Origin: Sphingomonas crusticola | GTDB lineage: Bacteria > Pseudomonadota > Alphaproteobacteria > Sphingomonadales > Sphingomonadaceae | Assembly (NCBI RefSeq): GCF_003391115.1 | Contig: NZ_QTJP01000001.1 | Coordinates: 3,246,501-3,310,500 of the forward strand | Direction: 5' to 3' | DNA: 64,000 nt | Shown here: positions 18,898-26,430 of the stretch, in pieces | Layout: each line of letters begins with the position of its first letter | How positions within the stretch are numbered: the first letter of the stretch is position 1 | Translations under genes and position numbers: made by a program | The notes under the pieces: generated by a model | Database searches by the model: none | Told to the model about the DNA's origin: nothing | Seen by the model: the letters and a program-made list of their open reading frames with translations, nothing else

Positions 18898-19614
18898 ATG
18901 ACCATCACCGTTCGCAATATCGTCAAAGGCTTCGGCAATTATCCCGCGCTGCGCGAGGTGTCGCTCGACATCGAGGATGGCGCCTTCGTCGCTTTGCTCG
19001 GCCCGTCGGGCTCCGGCAAGACGACCCTGCTGCGCATCATCGCCGGGCTAGAGACGGCCGAGAGCGGCCAGATATTGTTCGGCGGCGAGGACGTCACGGA
19101 TCGCCCGCCGCAGGATCGCGGCATCGGCTTCGTTTTTCAGAATTACGCTCTGTTCCGGCACATGACCGTCGCGAACAACATCGCCTTTGGGCTGGACGTG
19201 ATGAAGCGCGGCCAGCGGCCGGAAAAGGCGGCGATCAAGGCGCGGGTCGAGGAGCTGCTCGAGCTGGTGCAGCTACCCGGCTATGGTGGCCGCTATCCCG
19301 CCCAGCTGTCCGGCGGCCAGCGTCAGCGGGTAGCGCTCGCCCGGGCGCTCGCACGCGATCCCAGCATCCTGCTCCTCGACGAGCCGTTCGGCGCGCTGGA
19401 TGCCAAGGTCCGCCGCGAATTGCGCGACGCCTTGCGGGAAATCCACAATCGCGTGGGCCTGACCTCGATCTTCGTGACGCACGATTATGAGGAAGCGTTC
19501 GAGCTGGCGGACAAGGTGGCCATCCTGGGCGAGGGCAAGATCGAGCAATATGACACGCCCACGGTGATCAAGACCAATCCGGCGTCGGATTACGTGCGTG
19601 AATTTTTGAGCTAA
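18898..19614 (+). CDS. cysA: Sulfate ABC transporter ATPase CysA, short form
   Basis: 238-residue ABC ATPase starting immediately after the cysW stop. Walker [10 protein letters not shown] (about 35-43), Q-loop FVFQNYALF, signature LSGGQRQR, Walker [13 protein letters not shown] and the switch histidine [10 protein letters not shown] are intact. Typical CysA proteins are about 330-365 residues with a C-terminal TOBE/regulatory region; here the chain ends at YVREFLS just after the ATPase core, so the TOBE region is absent. No disrupted continuation is visible before the next gene at 19637. Drives sulfate import; allosteric inhibition through the missing domain would be lost (inference). Confidence 0.93.
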   Translation: MTITVRNIVKGFGNYPALREVSLDIEDGAFVALLGPSGSGKTTLLRIIAGLETAESGQILFGGEDVTDRPPQDRGIGFVFQNYALFRHMTVANNIAFGLDVMKRGQRPEKAAIKARVEELLELVQLPGYGGRYPAQLSGGQRQRVALARALARDPSILLLDEPFGALDAKVRRELRDALREIHNRVGLTSIFVTHDYEEAFELADKVAILGEGKIEQYDTPTVIKTNPASDYVREFLS

Positions 19615-19636
19615 GCTTCTCCGTAGGGAGAGGGTT

Positions 19637-20503
19637 ATGATCGAAACGACGCTCAATGGCCAGTTTCCGCCGGGTTTCGTCGCGAGCGGGCGCATCAACC
19701 TGTCGCAGCTGACGAAGAGCGGCGGTCAGCAGCCACCCGCCAACCCGCCGCAGTGCATCGCCGACGCGCGGCCGCTCCAGGCGGCGGCTTGCGAGCACGA
19801 CTTTTTGGAGCGTCACGGTTTCGTGCTGCTCGATGCACCGACCGCCGTAACCGATTGGGGCGACGATGCCGCCGTTGCCGAAACTTATCTGCCCGAGGTC
19901 GAGGCGCTGATCCGGACGCGGCTATATCCGGGCCGCAGCCTCATCATCATGCAACCGCCCAAGGTCGTCCGTCGCGGCAAGGGTACCGATAACCCGCATT
20001 ACGCCACGGGGGTGCATCAGGATCACGGCACGACCGCCGACGACTATCAGCATAATGTTCAGGCCTTTGTATCCCCGGATCTCGCGGCGCGCTGGCGCGC
20101 CATGTTTGAACGTGACGATGTCGAGGGTTTTGTCTCGCTCGATTTCTGGCGCACCACCGGCATGAGCAGCCCTCTTCGGCATATGCCGCTGGCCCTGTGC
20201 GATCCGACCAGCGTCGATGCCGACGACATCATCCCGACCGCGCTGGAAGGGATCGCCCCCGGCGGCGTTGCCACGCATCATGTCGGCCTTCGCTACAATG
20301 CTGGGCAGCGCTGGTATTATTATCCCGAGATGCGCTCGGACGAGGTGCTGGTGTTCAAGCTGTTCCAGCTCATGCGCGGCGAAGAGCCGCAACGTTACCG
20401 CGCCTGCTTCCACAGTGCCGTCGAAGATCCAGCCACGCCAGCCGACGCACAGCCGCGGCAGAGTTGCGAGCATCGTGTGTCGGTGATGCTGCTGCGCGAT
20501 TGA
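19637..20503 (+). CDS. CmcJ/NvfI-like putative oxygenase/hydroxylase
   Basis: 288 residues similar in layout to the CmcJ/AsaB/NvfI family found near natural-product genes: a TRLYPGRSLIIMQPPKVVRR core, GVHQDHGTTADDY and a C-terminal ACFHSAVEDP...RQSCEHRVSVMLLR block. The HQD triplet plus a distal His resembles the facial triad of non-haem iron, 2-oxoglutarate-type oxygenases, but iron binding is inferred. CmcJ was first named in cephamycin C methoxylation. No signal peptide. It starts 22 bp after cysA behind AGGGAGAGGG and may be read through from that operon, although a metabolic link is not obvious. It converges with the halogenase gene. Confidence 0.75.
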   Translation: MIETTLNGQFPPGFVASGRINLSQLTKSGGQQPPANPPQCIADARPLQAAACEHDFLERHGFVLLDAPTAVTDWGDDAAVAETYLPEVEALIRTRLYPGRSLIIMQPPKVVRRGKGTDNPHYATGVHQDHGTTADDYQHNVQAFVSPDLAARWRAMFERDDVEGFVSLDFWRTTGMSSPLRHMPLALCDPTSVDADDIIPTALEGIAPGGVATHHVGLRYNAGQRWYYYPEMRSDEVLVFKLFQLMRGEEPQRYRACFHSAVEDPATPADAQPRQSCEHRVSVMLLRD

Positions 20504-20596
20504 AGCGCCGTGTCCGGTGATGGGGCAGGGCTGGTAATCGATGAGGTCCCTATCCCATAGCCTTGAGGATGCGCAGACGCGGCGTGGGGCTCGAGA

Positions 20597-22150
20597 CTAG
20601 ACTGCCACCAGCCGGTCAACCGGGGCATTGATCTGTTCGATCAATGCGCGATGCGTTGGCAGATCGGCCGTCGCCCGATCGCCGAAGCTGCGGATCTTGC
20701 GGAATAGTTTTTCCGCTGCGCGCACGTTGGGGAAGTCGGCACGGCCCGCGGCCAGGTCGGTCTTATAATTCATCCCATAGAGGATGTACTGATAGTTGAA
20801 GAAGGCGAAGCTCTCGAGATCGAGGATGAAGTCATAGCGATTGGGCGGGCGGAAGCGCCATTGCTCCAGCAATTCCTTCAGCCGGTCGGGGATCGACGCG
20901 GGGTCGACATTGTCGCGCCAGAACGGCTCCTCGCGCTCACTCAGGCAATAATGCAGCTTGAGGAAGGTGATGATATTGTCGAAGCGCGCGGTCATCAGCG
21001 CATTGAAGCGCTTGGCCGGCGCGTCCATCGGGCCGTTATGGGGGAATAGCTCGGCGATCATGCTGACGGCGGCCTCGATCAGCACCACGCCGGTCGATTC
21101 CAGTGGTTCGAGAAAGCCCGCCGACAGCCCCACCGCCACGCAATTGCCGATCCATTGCTGCTCGCGATAGCCCGGTTCGAAATGGATCAGGCGGGGTGCG
21201 ACCTGCTCGATGCGGGGTCCGACATAGGCGCGCAGCACGTCGCCGGCTTCATCGTCCGACATGTGTGCGCTCGAATAGACGGTGCCGATACCGCGCGCGC
21301 CGGCGAGGCCGATATCCCACGTCCAGCCCGCCTCGTGCGCGGTGGCGATCGTAAAGCTTTCGAGTGGCGCGTTGGGTTGCGGATAGGCCAGTTTGCAGGC
21401 CAGCGCGCGGTCGGTGAACAGATATTGTTTGGCCGACTTGAAGCACGAGCCGAGCGCGCCCCCGATGAGTTCGGCGCGGAAACCCGAGCAATCGATAAAC
21501 AGGTCGGCCTGGATACCGCCATGGTGCGGGGTAATGACGCGATCGATCATGCCGTCGGCGCACAGCATGACTTCCACCAGCCGGTCCTTGACGTGACGGA
21601 CGCCCAGTTCCTGCGCGCGTTGCGCGAGCACCTCGCCCAGCAAGCCCGCATCGAAGTGATAGGCGTAATTGAGCGGGCCGGTAAATTCGCCTTCGTCCGG
21701 CCGCTTGGGGCCGCGCTGCGCCTCTGCCACGCGATGCTGGATGGTGACGGCCTCTGCGAACGGCGGACGGGTCGCCTCGTCCTGCAGCAGCCAATAGGGC
21801 ACCAGGCTGGTTTCTTCGGTGTAGAAGGGAGCTTCGAACGGGTGGAAATAATGGCTGTGACGCCCGTCCGTCGGCGTGCGCAGCCAGTCGTTGAAGCGGA
21901 TGCCCTGCTTGAAGGTCGCGCCGGTGCCGCGGATGAAGCGGGTTTCATCGATGCCGAGGAACTGAAGCGTGGTGCGCATCGTCGGAAAAGCGCCTTCGCC
22001 GACCCCGATCGTGCCGATCTCAGGCGATTCCAGCAGGGTAATCTCCAGATGCGGCTGGTCGGCGAGATCGAGAAACTTCGCGAGGTAGGCGGCGGTCAGC
22101 CAGCCGGCCGTGCCGCCGCCGACGATCAGGATCGAGCGCTTGCGGTCCAC
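20597..22150 (-). CDS. Tryptophan-halogenase-family flavoprotein
   Basis: 517-residue flavin-dependent halogenase-like protein. It has the FAD motif GGGTAGW (11-17), GVGEGAFP, a Lys about 81 in FKQGIRFNDW aligning with the catalytic Lys of PrnA/RebH, and PLESTG near residue 350 matching the active-site Glu/Ser region. The usual WxWxIP motif reads WTWDIG, so the Pro is Gly. Such enzymes use FADH2 from a partner reductase, O2 and halide to halogenate indoles or related aromatics; whether this one does is unproven. The start is GTG at 22150, one base after the vapC stop, so it appears cotranscribed with the toxin-antitoxin pair. Converges with the CmcJ-like gene. Confidence 0.88.
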   Translation of the reverse strand: MDRKRSILIVGGGTAGWLTAAYLAKFLDLADQPHLEITLLESPEIGTIGVGEGAFPTMRTTLQFLGIDETRFIRGTGATFKQGIRFNDWLRTPTDGRHSHYFHPFEAPFYTEETSLVPYWLLQDEATRPPFAEAVTIQHRVAEAQRGPKRPDEGEFTGPLNYAYHFDAGLLGEVLAQRAQELGVRHVKDRLVEVMLCADGMIDRVITPHHGGIQADLFIDCSGFRAELIGGALGSCFKSAKQYLFTDRALACKLAYPQPNAPLESFTIATAHEAGWTWDIGLAGARGIGTVYSSAHMSDDEAGDVLRAYVGPRIEQVAPRLIHFEPGYREQQWIGNCVAVGLSAGFLEPLESTGVVLIEAAVSMIAELFPHNGPMDAPAKRFNALMTARFDNIITFLKLHYCLSEREEPFWRDNVDPASIPDRLKELLEQWRFRPPNRYDFILDLESFAFFNYQYILYGMNYKTDLAAGRADFPNVRAAEKLFRKIRSFGDRATADLPTHRALIEQINAPVDRLVAV

Positions 22151-22151
22151 C

Positions 22152-22646
22152 TCAGGCCCTCACGAACAGATTCTTGAGCCAGACCGGCCCGCTGCGCGCC
22201 GCTTGGCGCCAATCGGCATCGTCGGCATCCTCCGGCGTGTAGCCCCACGGGTTGAACAGCTTGACGCGGCCGGCCTTGAAGGCCGCGGTCCGGCGCGTGA
22301 CGAGGGTCAGTCCATGCTCGATCGCGGTCGCCGCCAGCAGCGCATCGCGCGCATCGGCATAAGGCAGGCGCGCGCGGCGCCGCACGACCGCCGCATCCAC
22401 CGCCAGGATGCGTCCGTCGAACGCTGCCATGACCGGCCCGTCGATCCATTCGTGCAGTGCCGCTCCGGCGGCCTTGTCCTGCCGCTCCACTTGGAGCGCG
22501 CCGCTTTCAAGTTCGAGTAGCGAGAGCGCCGACAGAAACAGATTCTGGCGCGAGACGCCCGCCGCCCAGGTGGCGAGACCGGCATCGGTGCGCCCGGCCT
22601 TGGCCTTGCGCAGCTCCAGCACGACGGGGGTATCGAGCAAGTACAT
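22152..22646 (-). CDS. VapC-like PIN-domain toxin
   Basis: 164-residue PIN-domain ribonuclease, somewhat longer than many VapC proteins. The acidic residues expected for metal binding are present: Asp 5 (MYLLDT), the Glu of SLLELE about 44, and the Asp residues of YADARDALLAATA near 97-100, followed by LVTRR. The ATG at 22646 overlaps the antitoxin stop by one base (TGATG), the usual coupling. The extension after LVTRR (about 45 residues, ending SGPVWLKNLFVRA) is unusual for VapC. When free it would cleave RNA and arrest growth; the upstream Phd-type protein is the antitoxin. The halogenase GTG follows its stop by one base. Confidence 0.85.
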   Translation of the reverse strand: MYLLDTPVVLELRKAKAGRTDAGLATWAAGVSRQNLFLSALSLLELESGALQVERQDKAAGAALHEWIDGPVMAAFDGRILAVDAAVVRRRARLPYADARDALLAATAIEHGLTLVTRRTAAFKAGRVKLFNPWGYTPEDADDADWRQAARSGPVWLKNLFVRA

Positions 22647-22894
22647 CAGCCGAACGTCGCGCGCCGGTCCCACGCCTCGGACCGACCCTGATCGGGGTCG
22701 ATCTCGACCGGCCCGGGCATGGCCAGCAGATCGACGATGCTTTCGGTCTGGCCGGTGAGATGGCGGAAATTCTCGATGCTCATCAGCACATGGGTGGGAC
22801 GGCCCCGATCCGTGACGAACACCGGCTCGATTCGGGCCGCACGCTTGGCATTGCTGACGTCTTGATTGAAATCGCGGCTGCTGACGACCTTCAT
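22646..22894 (-). CDS. Phd/YefM-type antitoxin
   Basis: 82-residue antitoxin of the Phd/YefM fold: MKVVSSRDFNQDVSNAKRAA forms the N-terminal DNA-binding part, VFVTDRGRPTHVLMSI the central strand pair, and the acidic C-terminus would wrap the toxin. It is followed with a one-base overlap by the VapC-like gene, so it should neutralise that toxin and repress the shared promoter. Inverted GCCTAC/GTAGGC repeats lie immediately upstream (22911-22949). Confidence 0.88.
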   Translation of the reverse strand: MKVVSSRDFNQDVSNAKRAARIEPVFVTDRGRPTHVLMSIENFRHLTGQTESIVDLLAMPGPVEIDPDQGRSEAWDRRATFG

Positions 22895-22910
22895 GCACCC
22901 CCCTTAATGC

Positions 22911-22949
22911 GCCTACATGCCTACAAATATAGGTCCCGTAACGTAGGCA
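22911..22949 (-). promoter_or_regulatory. Candidate Phd operator/promoter
   Basis: TGCCTAC (22918-22924) and GTAGGCA (22943-22949) form perfect 7-bp inverted arms, with an extra GCCTAC copy at 22911-22916. On the minus strand TATATT sits between the arms and could be a -10 element, so bound antitoxin would block transcription. The layout fits autoregulated toxin-antitoxin modules; the -35 element is not recognisable. Confidence 0.45.
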
Positions 22950-23111
22950 CATTACTACGGTGTAGCGGCCTCGCAACAGAAATGATCGGGCGGCTAAAAA
23001 TCGCGTTGCGCATGTCGGGTTTCGGATTGCGCCGCCGGCCCGGCTTGGCTCCTTTGCGGGCGGCACACGCAGATGTGCCGGACAAAACAAGCAAATCCGG
23101 GGAGGATTTCG

Positions 23112-24485
23112 ATGAGCCAGGTTTGGGATAGCCTGATTACCACCGTGGGGGGCATGTTGTCGGCTCATGGGCCCGCCGTGCCCGAAGCCGCCAAAAGCTA
23201 TACGCCGAGCGACTTCAGCATTCACTTCTTTCTGCAGCTCGCGATCATCATCCTCGCCTGCCGCGTGGTCGGTTGGCTCGGCCAGAAACTGCTCGCACAG
23301 CCGCAGGTGGTGGGCGAGATGATCGCAGGCGTGGTGCTCGGGCCTTCGCTGCTCGGGCTGATCTGGCCCGATGCCCAGCTCGCCTTGTTTCCCAAGGAAA
23401 CCAAGACCGTCTTGTATGTCGGCGCGCAGTTCGGCGTGGGCCTGTACATGTTCCTGGTCGGGACGACGCTCCAGATCGACCATTTCAGAGCCAAGGCGCG
23501 CAGCGCGTTCGGCGTGTCGCTTGCCGGCATCCTGACACCGTTTTTGCTCGCCTTCCTGATCACGCCGTTCCTGCTGACTGTGCCGGGCCTGTTTACGGCG
23601 GGAATCAGCCGCGCCAACGCGACGTTATTCATGGGCGCGTGCATCGCGCTGACCGCCTTCCCGATGCTGGCGCGGATCATCAACGAGCGCGGTCTTGCCA
23701 ATAGCTCGCTCGGCACCTTGTCGCTGACCGCGGGTGCGTTCGACGATGCCGCATCCTGGTGCGTGCTGGCGGTCGTGCTGGCGACTTTCGGCGGGGGATC
23801 GGGCGTGGCTGTGCTCGCGATCGGCGGCGCGGTCCTGTACGCGGGTTTCCTGATCCTGTTCGGCCGCAAATTGCTTGCCCCGCTGGGTGAAGCGGTGGAG
23901 CGCAAGGGCGAGATGAGCATGACCGTGCTCGCGATCACGATGATGCTGTTCTGCCTGTCGGCCTTTTTCATGGACGCTATCGGCATCCACGCCATCTTCG
24001 GCGGCTTCATCCTGGGCGTGTTCATGCCCCGCGGCCTGTTCACGGCCGAGCTCAAGAAAAAGGTCGAGCCGGTCGCCGTGGTGCTGCTGCTGCCGATGTT
24101 CTTCACCTATTCCGGCCTCAACACGCGGATGGACATGGTCAATTCGCCGTCGCTGATGCTGATCGCGCTCGGCATCCTCGCCGCCTCGATCCTCGCCAAG
24201 TTCGGCGCCTGCTATGCCGCCGCCCGGCTATCGGGCGAGGATAATCGCACCGCGCTCGGCATCGGCGCGCTGATGAACTCGCGCGGGCTGATGGAGCTGA
24301 TCATCATCAATATCGGCCTGCAGAAGGGCATTATCGGCCCGACATTGTTTGCGATGCTGGTGATGATGGCGATCGTCACAACGGTGATGGCAACGCCGCT
24401 GTTCGAGCTGGTCTATGGCCGCAAGGCGCGCGAGACCGGCGAACTGGATGCGCTGCCCGGCACTCTCGCCGCGCAAGCCGCCTGA
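23112..24485 (+). CDS. CPA2-type cation:proton antiporter
   Basis: 457 residues from the ATG behind GGGGAGGA (an upstream in-frame ATG at 23073 lacks a site). About 12-13 hydrophobic helices cover residues 38-440. GEMIAGVVLGPSLLG and the later LTAGAFDDAASW, whose paired Asp residues are the conserved ion-binding site, mark the Na+/H+ exchanger (CPA2, KefB-like) core. No C-terminal RCK/TrkA-N domain is present, so it resembles simple Na+(K+)/H+ antiporters rather than glutathione-gated KefB. Acts in the inner membrane in pH and salt homeostasis. A terminator-like hairpin follows 34 bp after the stop. Confidence 0.92.
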   Translation: MSQVWDSLITTVGGMLSAHGPAVPEAAKSYTPSDFSIHFFLQLAIIILACRVVGWLGQKLLAQPQVVGEMIAGVVLGPSLLGLIWPDAQLALFPKETKTVLYVGAQFGVGLYMFLVGTTLQIDHFRAKARSAFGVSLAGILTPFLLAFLITPFLLTVPGLFTAGISRANATLFMGACIALTAFPMLARIINERGLANSSLGTLSLTAGAFDDAASWCVLAVVLATFGGGSGVAVLAIGGAVLYAGFLILFGRKLLAPLGEAVERKGEMSMTVLAITMMLFCLSAFFMDAIGIHAIFGGFILGVFMPRGLFTAELKKKVEPVAVVLLLPMFFTYSGLNTRMDMVNSPSLMLIALGILAASILAKFGACYAAARLSGEDNRTALGIGALMNSRGLMELIIINIGLQKGIIGPTLFAMLVMMAIVTTVMATPLFELVYGRKARETGELDALPGTLAAQAA

Positions 24486-24519
24486 AGCTCCCCTAGGACC
24501 CGGTGCTTGCGCCGGGGCC

Positions 24520-24566
24520 CGCCCCCGTCCCCCATCAGCATCCGGTGGGACGGGGGCGCCCTTTTT
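24520..24566 (+). terminator. Rho-independent terminator directly upstream of porin gene
   Basis: CGCCCCCGTCCC (24520-24531) pairs perfectly with GGGACGGGGGCG (24547-24558), a 12-bp stem with a 15-nt loop, followed by CCCTTTTT. It should end antiporter transcripts. The next gene's Shine-Dalgarno starts within about 4 bases of the T-tract, so it could equally act as an attenuator for that gene. Confidence 0.8.
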
Positions 24567-24577
24567 CAGGGATGATC

Positions 24578-25783
24578 ATGAAAACGCTGCCATTCATAGC
24601 GGGCGCGCTGCTGGCCGGCGCCGCCCCCGCCCAGAATTTCGCCGTCAAGCCGCTATTGGACGCGCGGCTTCGCTATGAGAATGTCGATCAGGACGGCATA
24701 GCCCGAAACGCCGACGCGCTGACGCTGCGGGTACGGCCCGGCCTGCAGGTCTCCAGGGCAGGGTGGTCGGCCCTGGTGGAAGGCGAGGCGACGCTTGCAA
24801 TCGTCGACGATTATAATGACGGCACCAACGGCAAGACTGCCTTCCCGAACGTAATCGATCCGCGCAACGCCGAACTCAACCGCGCCCAGATCCGCTATAC
24901 GGGCAAGCAGGGTTTCGCGGTGACGGCGGGACGGCAATTGCTCGAGCTGGCCGACCAGCGCTTCGTCGGCTCGTCCAACTTCCGCCAGAACCAGCAGACA
25001 TTCGATGCAGTGCGGCTCCAATGGGGCACCGCCAAGGGCTTCAGCGCCGACCTTGCCTATGCGTGGAGCGACCGGACGGTGAACGGACGCCGCGGCACCG
25101 GCGTCCGCCAGCAGGCGGTGCGTGGCGACAACGTCTTCGCCCTGCTCAATTACGGCACCAAGGCCGGCACGCTGACCGGTTTCGCCTATCTCGTGGATCA
25201 GGACGAAGCAGCGGTGCAGGGTTTTCGCCTGTCGAGCCAGACCTATGGCGTCCGCTTCGCCGGCAGCCAGCCGCTGCGCAGGGGCGTGAAGCTCGGCTAC
25301 ATCGCAAGCTGGGCGCGGCAAAGCGACTATCATCACAACCCCAATGATTATTCCGCGGATTACCGGCTGGTCGAGGGATCGCTCGCGATCGCCGCGCTGA
25401 CGGCCAAGGCGGGTTATGAGGTACTGGGCGCCGACAGAGGCCTCGCTTTGACCAGCGTGCAGACGCCGCTGGCGTCCTTGTTTCCGTGGCAAGGCTGGGC
25501 CGACAAGTTCACCACCACACCGCCGAATGGCGTGCGCGACCTGTATGGCACGCTGAGGTATGGCTGGAAGAAGGTCGGGCCGGCCGACTCGATCACGCTT
25601 ACCGCATCCTACCATCGCTTCGACAGCGACCGGTTGAGCCAGCATTATGGCGATGAATGGGATTTGCTGGCGAGTGCCAAGCGGGGGCGGGCGACAATGT
25701 CGGTCCGCTATGCCCGGTACGAGGCAGACCGGTTTGCGACCAACACCAACAAGGCCTGGCTAGAGGCGGATTGGACATTTTAG
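24578..25783 (+). CDS. Alginate-export-family outer-membrane porin
   Basis: 401 residues from the ATG at 24578, which has AGGGA six bases upstream (ATG 24572 is too close to it). Signal peptide MKTLPFIAGALLAGAAPAQ, then FAVKPLLDARLRYENVDQDG, a start typical of the alginate export (AlgE-like) porins, a long series of amphipathic beta strands and the C-terminal ADWTF ending in Phe. It should form a monomeric barrel; the transported solute is unknown, and many members have no link to alginate. It stands alone between the antiporter terminator and the small secreted protein. Confidence 0.85.
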   Translation: MKTLPFIAGALLAGAAPAQNFAVKPLLDARLRYENVDQDGIARNADALTLRVRPGLQVSRAGWSALVEGEATLAIVDDYNDGTNGKTAFPNVIDPRNAELNRAQIRYTGKQGFAVTAGRQLLELADQRFVGSSNFRQNQQTFDAVRLQWGTAKGFSADLAYAWSDRTVNGRRGTGVRQQAVRGDNVFALLNYGTKAGTLTGFAYLVDQDEAAVQGFRLSSQTYGVRFAGSQPLRRGVKLGYIASWARQSDYHHNPNDYSADYRLVEGSLAIAALTAKAGYEVLGADRGLALTSVQTPLASLFPWQGWADKFTTTPPNGVRDLYGTLRYGWKKVGPADSITLTASYHRFDSDRLSQHYGDEWDLLASAKRGRATMSVRYARYEADRFATNTNKAWLEADWTF

Positions 25784-25884
25784 GTTTGTTCGTAAGCCCG
25801 CCCTGCGCCGTCCCCAGCACGAGCTATATTGTGGTGGGTTCCCGGGCTATGCGTGATGCATGGCAGAAGGAGGGATAGCCAAGC

Positions 25885-26355
25885 ATGACCCAGCACATCC
25901 TCAAGATTCCGTTTGGCCTGGCCGCCGCCCTGCTGGCTGCCGGCGCCGCGACCGCGCAGCCCGGATCGGTGGCGCCGCCAGCCGGCACGCCGAGCGGCCA
26001 GTTGATCGGCACACCGCTCAGCATGGAGGCGAACGACCGCGCCACGGCCGACGCGCAGGCGCGTGCGGAGGCGGCGCAGAATGGACGCGACAATGCGCGG
26101 ACGACCCGCGGCGGCAAGAGCAAATCCCACCCTGCTAAGTTGGAGGAGATCGTCGCCAACGCGACCATCTTCGATAACAAAGGCGTCGAGATCGGGTATG
26201 TCAAAGCGGTCGATGCAGAAGGCGTGGTGGTCGCCACCGCGAATGGCCAGGTGCGTGTTCCGGTCAACTCCTTCGGCGTGAGCAGCAAAGGCCTGGTGCT
26301 TGACACCACCAAGGCCAATTTCGACGCGCTGATGGCGAAGGCCACCGGCGGCTGA
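25885..26355 (+). CDS. Small exported protein with PRC-barrel-like C-terminus
   Basis: 156 residues: signal peptide (to AATAQ, about 25), a low-complexity Ala/Asp/Arg-rich segment (about 55-85), then a compact beta-rich end, with IFDNKGVEIGYVKAVD and VRVPVNSFGV resembling PRC-barrel or photosynthetic-reaction-centre-like folds. GAAGGAGGG precedes the ATG. No enzyme motif is seen; I infer a small periplasmic scaffold or stress protein with low certainty. It is flanked by the porin and, convergently, by the M1 peptidase. Confidence 0.65.
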   Translation: MTQHILKIPFGLAAALLAAGAATAQPGSVAPPAGTPSGQLIGTPLSMEANDRATADAQARAEAAQNGRDNARTTRGGKSKSHPAKLEEIVANATIFDNKGVEIGYVKAVDAEGVVVATANGQVRVPVNSFGVSSKGLVLDTTKANFDALMAKATGG

Positions 26356-26430
26356 AAGCGGATTGGGCGCTTCCCAGCATCAGCCAAGAAACGTGCTTGG
26401 CAAGCACCGCTCTTCGTCCGAAGCTGCGGA

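Noticed and set aside
19637-22150. A biosynthetic gene cluster around the halogenase and CmcJ-like genes
   Set aside because: No NRPS, PKS, terpene or RiPP core genes or resistance genes are nearby, and the two genes are convergent.
22895-23483. A minus-strand extension upstream of the antitoxin and toxin genes
   Set aside because: It is antisense to the antiporter and contains no domain; the PIN and Phd genes have their own starts.
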